Source: Glebionis coronaria (lineage: Eukaryota > Streptophyta > Magnoliopsida > Asterales > Asteraceae). From it: a DNA stretch of 64,000 nucleotides. The stretch covers positions 26,747,224-26,811,223 of the forward strand of contig CM046876.1 of assembly GCA_025667525.1 (NCBI GenBank), given 5' to 3'. The notes beneath the pieces are model-generated. The model saw only the letters and a program-made list of their open reading frames with translations, was not told the origin of the DNA and made no database searches. Within the stretch, counting starts at the first letter, position 1; the number at the start of each line of letters is the position of its first letter. This document shows positions 54,724 through 64,000 of this stretch, one piece after another. Position numbers and translations under genes: made by a program.

Positions 54724-56443
54724 TGAGCATCAGATCTCGTGCCAGACCGAAACTGATTTAGGCCAAAATACAGATCCAAAATTGGGCTGAATGTGCTCGG
54801 TGCGGGTCGGCCGTCTGATTCTTTGATCGGACCAATCCAAAAAAATATAATGTTGGGTTATATGTGTGACCAGATCAAAACAATAACAAGACAGGAGGTA
54901 AAGTCTGGAACAAAGATCGAATTGAAATAAGTTCGATCCGGGTCATTCCGGTTTCTCGGTTCTTGAAAGTAGCTGTCTGTAAACTTGAAAGTAGCTGTCC
55001 TGGAACTCCTTTTGTTTGTGATAAGATTTTTTGATTGGATTTGCAATAAATGCCTTGTTGAATTACTAACTAATGTAGAGTTTCCATACTTTTAGCTATT
55101 GACCTGTTAATATTGATGTTATTTTTCGGTCCACCATCTTTTGGTTCGTGCTCCTAAGCTACTACCCAATGTGAGCCACCCCAAGTATAGGGGGGAGGGG
55201 AATTGGCACCTCTAGTATTTGCATCTTGATACTGTCATTAAAGGAGAAATGAAAAGCATGGTGGTTTTAAGTTGAGTTATAGCTTAAGAGACATTTAAAG
55301 AGTTATAAGATAGTCATCTTTACTCCTATAAAAAGTATATCGATAAGTCTGTGTGAATGTTTCTTCTAAAATCCTGCCTTTGAACAGTCTAACTTCTTTA
55401 TAGTGAAATACCTATCTGTATATGCATTTGCAATGTAACTGCCTCTTTAATTGCTTCTATTTGTCTATCTGTATACACATTTGCAATGTAACTACCTCTT
55501 TCATACAAGTTCTCGTATGTTGATTGGAACGTTTAGAAAAAATAGGAGTGCTAGTTGCTTGTTTCCAAATAACCATTCTGATTGGAGTGTTAAGGCTGCT
55601 TTTAGAAACTTTAAAACATGGAAGATACTGAGAACCGAGAAATTTTCATGTTTGATGTGTTTTCTCACCATTCTTTATATTACCTTTGGGATGTGGAAGA
55701 ACAGTAGGCTTTATAAGGCTTTAGGTAGTCCTGACTCCTTACTAAGATATACTTTACTTAATCTCGTACATAGTATCTATTTGTTAAATAATAGAGCTGT
55801 GTATATTTTAAGTATAGTCACTTGCTGCAGGGATTGTAAGGAACCTGAAGAAATTAATTAGAGATCTGTATAGTATATATTGTGTGCAGAATAACGTTTT
55901 ACAAAATGTCCCTAGATACTATTGATCTAACTTATGGCATGTTCTCTAATCATCATTGCAGCAAGTGACTAAAGTGCGTATATACAGAGTCTGTATATAA
56001 AACATGGGCATGAATGGCGAACCTAATAACCTACATGTATATGTGTATGATTTTGTAAGAATGTTATACTAAGGTTCATGAGCAGTTCTCTGCGATGGTA
56101 TAGGTACCTAGAAAACAAACTATGATATGGTCGCGAGTTCATAAATGAAATGTCTTAAGCGCAATAACTAGCCTTTTGATAACATGACTTGCGTTAGAGC
56201 ATGCCAAAAATATTAATTTTGATATTGCTTGATATAACACTATCATCTTGTTTGGGCATAAAGGTAATTAAACATGTGACGGCTTATAGATAGTTTCCAT
56301 CGTTTGTGTTATGGTTCATATGAGTGGCTATCTGTGGATACGTTAATCATCTTATACGGATCTGAACTTAGAGTTTCTGTACGGACTTTGTTTGGTCGTC
56401 TTTCAATTTGTGAATTAACTGTTTCAAGTTGATAATCGACCAC
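54724..56443. other. Intergenic stretch without supported gene
   Basis: No domain is seen in the open frames, including 55,451-55,861. A duplicated segment with CATTTGCAATGTAACT occurs at about 55,420 and 55,480. It may be the interior of the CACTA element whose end is at 57,566. Confidence 0.35.
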
Positions 56444-56582
56444 TGTACTTGGATATTGTTTCGTCGTGTGTCTTTAACTCTTATTTGGTCTTATTTGCGT
56501 GAGTGTGTTCTGTTGTACTTGGATATTGTTTTCGTCGTGTGTATTTAACTCTTATTTGGTCTTATTTGCGTGAGTGTGTTCT
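56444..56582. repeat. 70-bp direct tandem duplication
   Basis: Two copies of a 70-base segment starting TGTACTTGGATATTGTTT (56,444 and 56,514) differ by about one indel and one or two substitutions, so the duplication is recent. Confidence 0.85.
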
Positions 56583-56827
56583 GCTGTGTTGAGATAAATA
56601 TAGAGGCCTTATTTGACTAAGAACATGTATGATAGGATGATATGAGTGGGATTTAGTTTACTTGTATTCTGGATCATGCATTAGCTGTATAAGTTACTCG
56701 CCAACTGTATAATGTGATAATATTCTATTTTTGCTTGTTTCCGCCTTATTTTGTTCTGTATTTGTGGGAGTGTATTATAATGTATTTTAAGGATGGAGAT
56801 GTGTTTTAAGGTTTCTAATAATGTAGG

Positions 56828-57072
56828 TACAAACTTTAAAAGAGACGATCAGAAGATTGCAAGTGGGGAACGCAAAAATAAAAGCACAATCCCAAAGAGA
56901 TACGCAGATTGAGATACAACACCAAGTGGAGAATCAAGTATTAGACCATATGAGACAACGAGAACTCGAGGCGGAGGCCCGTGAACAAGCTCGAGAGAGA
57001 GAATGGCATTTGAATACTTGGATTACTAGTTTCATCTTGAATGTTTTATTGACTCGGTCAATTCAAGTATGA
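56828..57072 (+). pseudogene. Putative C-terminal coiled coil of a CACTA transposase
   Basis: The frame encodes a Gln/Glu/Arg-rich helix (IEIQHQVENQVLDHMRQREL, then AREQAREREW). Highly charged coiled coils of this kind end the En/Spm-type plant transposases, and a CACTA 3' terminus follows about 490 bases downstream. There is no catalytic core. The assignment rests on composition and position, so it is tentative. Confidence 0.4.
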
Positions 57073-57259
57073 CTTGTTATTTGAATGCTAAACGATGTTT
57101 AATCTTGAATTATACATTTCTATTTTATGTGAAATCTTCATTATTTGTAGATTGATATTTTGTAATTGAACTATTTAGTCGTAAATTATCTATTTCTTTC
57201 TAGCCATTTAGATACGGATTCATAAATTTGAGCATTAAGTTGTATATTAATTTTTATCT

Positions 57260-57566
57260 CTGCGACAGAATTCTGACTGTTTACCAACAGAATTTTTCTG
57301 ACAGATTTCTGAGGGACATTTACTGACGATTTTCCGACATATATATTACATTTTTAAAAAAAATATACCGAGAGATTTCCGAGGGAATACCAACAGAATT
57401 CCGACGCCCGTTTTTTGTCGGTATTTCCGACATAATTTCGACTAATAGGCATTAGCTAGGAAGCATTTAGCGACACACTATTTTCGTCGCAAATCCGTCG
57501 GAAAACACCTATACTGACGGATTTCCGACGGAAAACACCGTCGCTATTGCTCCATTTTTAGTAGTG
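57260..57566. mobile_element. CACTA-type 3' end with CCGACGGA subterminal repeats
   Basis: The terminus TTTTTAGTAGTG (57,555-57,566) is the inverse of CACTACTAAAAA. Upstream are repeats such as GACGGATTTCCGACGG and TCCGTCGGAAAACACC in both orientations. The flank CAT (57,567-57,569) fits a 3-bp duplication, since block X reads ATAGCATATAGTAC at the same place. The family differs from the one ending at 48,403. Confidence 0.75.
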
Positions 57567-58439
57567 CATATAGTACATCAGCATGTGATCGTGATACTTC
57601 GTGCCCGGCTCCCCGCACCGTAGCATATGTTATGCCATTGTAAACCACATGATAACCAGTCACCTAAACAACCAGAGTTAGCAAGTATCAAAATTAGACT
57701 TCTAATTTGCAAGGATAGTGTTATATAATATATGTACATATGTTAAATTACCGGTTTTTGAGGATGTAAACTCCATGGACTCCATGTCTTAACTGTTTTC
57801 AGCCTGAAAGCTTCTAGCCCTTATATAACAAGTTCCTATGAATGGAACAATAGAGTCTACATCTCCACTGCTACAAGTAATTAAATGATTATTGTTATAT
57901 TATGATCATTTTGTTGAATATTGGACTACTTGTCTACATCTAATAGCTAGGAGGCAATATTTTGCGTAATATTACCTGTACAAAAGTATGCGTAACCTAT
58001 ACTTGATTAACCGGCGGTAAAATGGGAGCATGTTTAACGGAGTATCATGCCAATGGTTCGTATCTATAGTGCAAGGTGACCATGGGTATGGTAACCTTGT
58101 TCTGTTCGCGTTTAATGCTTCTTGGACCTTGCGAATGTTCAGGTAGTTATACACATACAATGTATCACATGGATCTATGAAACTTCCCCCACCCGAACTA
58201 ACATTCAGGATTGACAACGGGTCACAAGGGGGTCCGTAGATGTTGAATGAGTTAATGTAACCTAGGCTCTTCAATGTGTCAGTATAAGCTACCTGGCATG
58301 CGGGGCTTGCATAAAAACCACCATTGGAGCAGGAATTTAAAAAATCTTTACGGATTTCTCTTGAGATTAGTGCATGATTCCAGGCGAAGTCAATGAATCA
58401 TATGGTGTCGTTCACATCTTCAATCAGACCGTTGTCAAT
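57567..58439 (-). pseudogene. Serine carboxypeptidase-like fragment, copy C
   Basis: The same three exon remnants as copy B: 58,439-57,976, 57,867 to about 57,780, and 57,663-57,567, the last with the catalytic-His motif TYATVRGAGHEV, where the CACTA end now abuts. Unlike copy B, the codon after the PAC string is CAG rather than TAG, but a TGA at 58,398-58,400 breaks the first exon instead. The Ser-containing N-terminal half is again missing. Each copy thus acquired its own stop after duplication. Confidence 0.85.
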
Positions 58440-59571
58440 CTGTTGAATTAATGCATGTCAAGATACAATAACTAAATTATCCAAAGCAAAATATATGATT
58501 ATAAGGGGGTGCAAGTTTAAGTGCACAGGGCCCCCAAAAGTATAGGGCCTCCAATTTTATAGTTTGTTCAGTATACTTGGTAAGCCCATAACAAAATGTA
58601 CAATCCTATAATTTTTATTCTTTGACATTCAAATGATTTCATCTTATCTTTCTGGCATTATTCCATAACTATTTGTGTACTATTTTTTTTATAGTTTACG
58701 TACTTCAAATTTAAAGCAGAAACAGTTGTATTTATAATTACATATACTATGGAAACATGAGATTTAATATTAGAGGACATATTTAGAGTCTTTTTATAAT
58801 TTGTAGATCAGAATATCCTAAACTTGAAAATAAGTGCGATATGCTTACAAAATAGATCCTTTAATTTCCTTTAGTTACATGTTTCAGTCAGGATTTCATG
58901 GTGAATGTGGTGTGTGCCTTGCATCCTTCACAAGGACTTGATCCCTCCTACCCACCGACCAGTTAATTAGAGGCAACCCCTCTAATTGCATGATGAGGTC
59001 TCCCCTCCAAGTATTCATGCAAGTTGTTTACCTCATGACCTATATTGGCTATTATGGTATATTAACTAATACAGATTTTTATAAGTAACATAAGCTATGT
59101 TTTCAGAACTAAAACCAGTTAACATGACAGACAACTAGGTTTCCAGGACTTATTCATTTCCGCTGCCATTCATGCTTTATACCCTTTATATGCTTCTATA
59201 CTCTATGTTTTTTCATGATTTCTTGTATATCCGTGCACTGAGCATTATGCTCAGCCGTCTACTTTTCTATGTTCCCAAACGGCAGGTACCCAAGGACGCA
59301 AGTAGGAACTCCAGAGTATGTGCATTCAGATTGGAAGCTATTCGGCCTCTTTGCATTTATTCTTACTTTATCATACTTTACATCTTTTGGACAATGTTTA
59401 GTCCTTTCCATTTACAGTACTTATATTGCTTGTTTGTGAGTTACTCGACTATCGATGTTTGATTTCGGTATTTCTATTTATGGTCATGAATGTTTAGATA
59501 TTTACCTTGCATGCTTTGATGATACGCCATAATTTACTGTAGCACTCTATCTTATTAAATGGGGTGTTACA
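58440..59571 (+). mobile_element. SCPL intron remnant and truncated plus-orientation LTR, block Y
   Basis: Copy of 26,230-27,386. The LTR-like part ends ATGGGGTGTTACA at 59,571, directly against the integrase remnant on the minus strand. The last 100 bases, read inverted, match the first 100 bases of the LTR at 63,899 (shared strings TGTAACACCCCATTT, ATCATGCAAGG and TGACCATAAA). Confidence 0.55.
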
Positions 59572-60565
59572 CTACTAAGCAGATATAGTCGTCCCAACTT
59601 CCTGTCCATTCTAAAGCACAACCTCGAAGCATGTCATCTACTTTCTAAATGGTACGCTCCGACTGTCCGTCTGTCTGAGAATGAAAAGCCGTGCTAAGCT
59701 TACGTATGGTGCCCCAAGCTTTCTCTAGAATCTTCCAGAACCGAGATGTAAAACGAGGATCTCTATCAGAGATTATACTGGATGGAGTACCATGTAGTCT
59801 CATGATCTCCTTCTGATAGATGTTAGCCAATTTGCTAACTGAGTCATCCTTGTGGATTGGTAAGAAATGAGCTGATTTGGCCAGTCGGTCAACAATAACC
59901 CAAATGGCATTATGCTTCCTCTTGTTCTGCGGAAGTCTGGGGACAAAGTCTATGGAGATCATGTCCCACTTCCACTCTGGAATGTATAACGGTTGTAGTA
60001 AACCATTAGATCGTTGATGCTCAATCTTAACCTACTGGTAGGTAAGACAGTTGGAGACAAAGGTAACAACATCCTGCTTCATACCACTCCACCAGAAATG
60101 CTTCCTGATGTCATGGTACATCTTGGTAGAACCAGGTTGAATAGAGAATGGAGAGCTATGAGCTTCAGTCATCAAAGCCTCACTGAGTGTAAGATCATCA
60201 GGAGCACATAGTCTAGTGCCCTGCCATAACATACCATCATCATCTAGCCGAACCTCCCTTTGCTGGTCGATGTTCTTAACAATCGCCCAGATTTTACCAT
60301 AATCCTTATGAGATTCCTTGATCCTAGAGAGTAAGTCAGGCTCAACTCTAAGATTAACCCAGTAGCCATGTTTTCCACGTACCATAAACTCGATGTCTAG
60401 TCGTTCTAAGTCACTTATGATTTCCTCCTCTATCTTAATGCCGTTGATAATATCCGACTTCATGCTAAGAGTGTCTGCCACTACATTCGCCTTGCCGGGA
60501 TGATACTGAAGATTAATGTCATAATCCTTCAGCATCTCTAACCACCTTCTTTGCCTCATGTTCAT
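59572..60565 (-). pseudogene. Ty3/gypsy RNase H end and integrase, block Y
   Basis: From 60,565 down, the frame has MRQRRWLEMLKDYDINLQYH and GKANVVADTLSMK (end of RNase H). The integrase zinc-binding part follows (MYHDIRKHFWWSGMKQDV, CLTYQ with one Cys lost). In a second frame the core has SIDFVPRLPQNKRKHN and the second Asp in SDRDPRFTSRFW, followed by SQTDGQSE with the catalytic Glu. The frame then breaks and the sequence ends at the inverted LTR junction at 59,571, before the C-terminal third of integrase. Confidence 0.85.
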
Positions 60566-60570
60566 TCGCG

Positions 60571-61430
60571 CTAGGTGAAGATATATTTCAAGCTCTTGTG
60601 ATATGTGAAGATATCACATGATTCGCCATACAAGTAACGCCTCCAAATTTTCAGTGCAAACACAACTACTGTAGGCTCTAGGTCATGGGTAGGGTAGTTC
60701 TCCTCATAAGGCTTAAGCTTTCGTGATGCGTATGCAATCATTATCCCATGTTGCATGAGAACACAACCAATACCCTTCCCTGAAGCATCACTATAGATCT
60801 TAAATCCACCTGTGTCAGATGGGAGAGTAAGAATATGTGTAGATACCAACCTCTGCTTGAGTTCTTCAAATTTATTCTCTCACTCTTAAGTCCAGAAGAA
60901 TTTCTCCCCTTTGCGCATCAGTTTGGTCAATGGTAGTGCTAGTCGTGAAAATTTCTCCACGAACCTATGGTAGTAACCAGCTTAGCCCAGAAAGCTACGA
61001 ACTTCAGTCACCGAAGTCGGTCTTGGCCATTTGGTAATAGCCTCAACCTTCGCAGGATCCATGGTTATTCCCTCTGCAGATACGATGTGGCCCAGAAATG
61101 ACACTTTGCTCAACCAGAATTCACACTTGGAGAACTTGGCATACAGCTGCTTCTAGCGAAGTATCTGCAATATAGTACGAAGATGGTCTTCGTGTTCCTC
61201 CTTGGATTTAGAGAAAATATCTATATCATCAATGAAGACGATAACAAACTTGTCCAAAACCTCATGGAAGACACGGTTCAGCTCACGGTAATCTATGAAT
61301 AGACGCATACTGTCATCCTTCTTATTCACGAACAACACCAGTGAACCCACCTCATTCCAAAAGTTCTTGCAGCTGCTCTTTTAACTCCTTGAGCTCAATG
61401 GAAGCCATGCGTTAAGGATCCTTAGAGATT
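60571..61430 (-). pseudogene. Ty3/gypsy reverse transcriptase and RNase H, block Y
   Basis: The RT start ([18 protein letters not shown]) is joined directly to [18 protein letters not shown] at about 61,279, so the segment of about 90 codons between them, including the part that begins the block X copy, has been deleted. The FIDD catalytic motif remains. RNase H starts near 60,849 ([19 protein letters not shown], catalytic Asp). Stops and frame changes occur near 60,885 and 61,155. Confidence 0.85.
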
Positions 61431-61772
61431 GGCCCTGCTCCTAGTATGAGCTCAATACCAAACTCTACTTCACCACCAGGTGGTATGCCCGGAATTTCTA
61501 CAAGAAAAACATCGGGAAATTCTGACACGATATGCTGATCCTGAAGGGATGGAGATTCAGCCTCAATATCATGAACATCGACTAAGAAAACATCGCAACC
61601 ATGTTACAGTAAGGCACGTGCCTGCAAGGCTGATATGATTTGTACAGACTTTCCTGGTATGAAACCATTATGAATGTACTCTGGCGCTTTGACATCACTG
61701 AAAATAACCTGATATGAATGGCAATCTATGGTGGCGTGGTGTTTGAATAACCATTCCATGCCTAATATCATG

Positions 61773-61988
61773 TCAAATTCTCACATGTCCAATGGAAGTG
61801 CGCAATTGACGAATCTTGTTGCCAAACTCAAGGGGAAGATCTTTGTACCCATGTGTGATGCGTACAGAGTCTCTCAGGGGCGTGGATATGTTTAAGACAT
61901 TATCAAGTGGCATAGGGGATATCCTAACACGATTAGCATAAGCAGTGGATATGACTGAATGAGTCGTGCCCGTGTCAAAAAAACGCAA
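61773..61988 (-). pseudogene. Ty3/gypsy protease, block Y
   Basis: The frame contains FDTGTTHSVIS, the D-T-G active site of a Ty3-type retropepsin, followed by a decayed core. It lies between the zinc knuckle of gag and RT, the usual order. From 61,431 to 61,772 remnants of the protease-RT linker are present without a long frame. Confidence 0.75.
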
Positions 61989-62099
61989 GCAACTTGATCA
62001 TACATAAACAAGATTCCAGTTATGGTACCTGATGACTTGTTTGCTTGGTCCCGCATTGTAGTATACACACGTCCAGTAGTCAGAGGTAGCTTGGAATCA

Positions 62100-63473
62100 A
62101 TATGCCCAAAAGTACCCTCAATCTCACCCTTCTTGCAATCCTTCATCATGTGGCCCTACTGGCCACATTTGAAGTAAGTGTCACTACCACGGCGGCATGA
62201 CCCTGGGTGTCTAAGATTGCACGTGGTGCAAAGAGGGTGAGTGTACCCTCCAACATGTGCTCTAGCTGGTTGGGAACCTATTTTAGGAAGTATGCGTGAG
62301 ACATGATTATTGGGGTACAAACATGACTACACGGGAAGTTTAGATTGCAATACCAGATGAAGATGCACGGTTAGGATGTGAACCTCTGCGTTCCTGATCT
62401 CGTCCGTTGCCAGTGTTCCTGGTAATAGATGTTGAAGTGTCATAATTTATGAATCATAAAGAAACATAACATATAAATGAGAGATTTATAAGGACCTGCT
62501 GTTGCTGGAGTTGTTGGCGTTGTTACGGTAGTTTTTACTATCGCCACGCCTATCAGATGTAGAACAGTCCTGAGTCTGACCGTTTACCTTAGGCCGGTAC
62601 TGTCGAGTGGCCATTTCGGACCGGTCCATAGTCTTTTGCCTGAAAGATGCAATTGTATAGAGAATGATATAAAATGGAAGGTACTGAATTGAATGAAATG
62701 ATTTACGTTTGATGACTGAGATATACCTCTTCTCTGATCTGTCTGCTTCACCAAACTTGTATTTCTCTTGCAGCATCTCTAGCTTGCAAGCTGCATCTAC
62801 CACCTGCGCCACAGTAGTAAACGTAGCACACACCAAGTTGTTGGCGACAGAAGTACGAAGAACCCAGGGAAAGTGATATGTCTGCTCTGCTGTAGTCCCG
62901 GCTGCTGCCTAAGGAAACCAGCAAGTCGAAGGAATCTCTTCATAAATTCCGTACTATTCTCTCCAGCTCTCTTTCGAATGCCATGATACTCCCTCTTGAG
63001 TCGATCATGCTCTGCTTTCAGAAAGAACTGACCCATAACCAACTCCTTAAACTGTGCCCAATTCAAGCCAGTAACCAGTCGTCACCTCCAATCGACTTCT
63101 TAAGTGCTTTCTACTATGACAACACGTCTCCCTCAAATTTGTAACAAGCAAGCCTCACCTTGAAGACATGATCAAACCCCATGGCATCAAAAATCTTCTC
63201 AACGTGTGCAATCTAGCTCTCAACCTCAGATGGACTGTCAGTCTGCTCGAAGGATTTAGGTCGCTGCTTATTGAACCTTTCCGACCATGTAATGAGAGTA
63301 GCTGGTGGAGGAGGAGGAGGGTTCTGATTCTGGTGCTGATTGTGGTTGGCTTGAACCATAGAAAGAATATCATTTTTGAATTGGGGAAGTAAAGCTTGTT
63401 GAGCAGCTTGGATGGCTGCTTGCATATCTTGCTCACGTGTGTTAACCATCTGACAGTATAAAACAAAATGCAA
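62100..63473 (-). pseudogene. Ty3/gypsy gag, block Y
   Basis: The N-terminus at 63,446 (MVNTREQDMQAAIQAAQQAL) is followed by a proline run and a KSFEQTDSPSEVES stretch. The gag core is at 63,066-62,797 (WAQFKELVMGQFFLKAEHDR, REYHGIRKRAGENSTEFM), then a VCATFTTVAQVVDAACKLEM part. Near 62,140-62,170 a CCHC-like knuckle (GHMMKDCKKG) is broken by a stop. Several frameshifts separate the parts. The upstream gag region is not present in block X. Confidence 0.85.
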
Positions 63474-63567
63474 TGATTAATCTGTTTTGGACATAAGATA
63501 AACATATGAAAATGATGCATGAAACAGTTTATGAAGGCATAGCCAACGAAAATGACATGATTTTGGG

Positions 63568-63710
63568 TCAACGCCTATGGGTCGGTTCACCAAACAAAAT
63601 TGACATGACAAGAGTGAACGCCTATGGGTCGGTTCACTAAAACAAAATTGACATAACGAGGGTGAACGCCTATGGGTCGGCTCACCAAAACAAAATGATT
63701 CGAATAAAAG
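63568..63710. repeat. Three tandem units of about 48 bp in the gypsy leader
   Basis: AACGCCTATGGGTCGGTTCA begins near 63,570, 63,617 and 63,665, separated by CAAAATTGACAT-like spacers. It lies between the 5' LTR and gag, so it belongs to the untranslated leader of the element. Confidence 0.85.
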
Positions 63711-63880
63711 CACATGCGACTAAATATGGCCGGTCCTATACCAACCATTACTTAGTTAAAATTCCTTCAACAATGATACATGAAACAAATGCATGAAAAC
63801 AAACTATCAGTTTTAGGAAGACACTAAAGACTACCCACTAGTCATAGGTCAAGTTTTTAGAGCCTACAGGTCGAAACCTT

Positions 63881-64000
63881 GCGCTCTGATACCATAATTG
63901 TAACACCCCATTTTGATAAATGGAATATCGTAGGATAATTATAGCGTGTCATCAAATCATGCAAGGAAAATGTCTAAAATATTAAATGACCATAAAGGGA
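63881..64000 (-). mobile_element. Primer binding site and 5' LTR edge of the block Y gypsy element
   Basis: On the minus strand the LTR ends GGGGTGTTACA (63,899) and, four bases on, TGGTATCAGAGCGC (63,881-63,894) is a Met-tRNA-type primer site. The LTR continues past the window end. Confidence 0.85.

Noticed and set aside
1..64000. tRNA, rRNA or organelle-derived sequence
   Set aside because: I looked for conserved T-loop (GGTTCGAATCC-type) and rRNA strings and found none supported; the GGTTCC strings at 1-4,600 lack a cloverleaf.

Overview
The window is nuclear DNA of a flowering plant. It has AT-rich, intron-bearing gene remnants with GT-AG splice sites, plant-type LTR retrotransposons, Helitrons, CACTA, MULE and hAT-like elements, and no bacterial-type operons. 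Protein remnants (long Copia gag, an extra 3' ORF, an ARID/zinc-knuckle ORF, Athila and a second Ty3 lineage) look like families common in Asteraceae. The family assignment is an inference from memory; I have no database result.

Genes proper are few. A small secreted cysteine-rich, defensin-like (DEFL) gene occurs three times: an apparently intact copy B (24,604-25,057), copy A (6,517-9,426) split by a young LTR element, and a dead remnant C (about 53,833). Each lies beside, or once lay beside, fragments of a serine carboxypeptidase-like (SCPL) gene on the minus strand (about 9.77 kb, 25.4-26.2 kb, 57.6-58.4 kb). DEFL, SCPL and an unidentified fragment (10.1-11.45 kb and 48.4-48.7 kb) form a duplicated unit. 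Block X (11.16-29.15 kb) and block Y (48.40-61.3 kb) are copies of the same ancestral segment, each modified by later insertions.

Layout: 1-6.3 kb, gene-free, with dispersed GCGGTTCC palindromes and one Helitron end; 6.3-10.1 kb, DEFL A interrupted by a 2,456-bp non-autonomous LTR element with an ARID ORF, then SCPL A; 10.1-11.9 kb, unknown fragment with a hAT-like MITE; 11.9-16.1 kb, Helitron 1; 16.2-24.3 kb, Helitron 3 carrying a MULE with FAR1-type SWIM remnant and arrays of TGACTCATGCATGAGTCA palindromes, plus exon fragments; 24.3-27.4 kb, DEFL B and SCPL B; 27.4-29.2 kb, Ty3/gypsy pol remnant; 29.2-47.1 kb, an Athila-like element with a 12.5-kb Copia element in its LTR, itself carrying a solo LTR in the RT active site; 47.3-48.4 kb, 100-bp tandem repeats and a CACTA end with palindromic subterminal repeats; 48.4-53.5 kb, block Y with Helitron 2; 53.5-57.6 kb, DEFL remnant C, a hAT MITE and a CACTA 3' end; 57.6-64.0 kb, SCPL C and a decayed Ty3/gypsy element running off the window.

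The most distinctive observations are (1) the ARID-carrying LTR retrotransposon with apparently identical LTRs and perfect TSDs; (2) about fifty copies of a short GTCAGCG(C/T) motif spread through LTRs, coding and non-coding parts of the Copia element, read as Ala-Asp-Lys wherever it is clearly coding in its usual orientation; and (3) the palindromic array that fuses bZIP (TGASTCA) and B3/RY (CATGCATG) cores inside a MULE.
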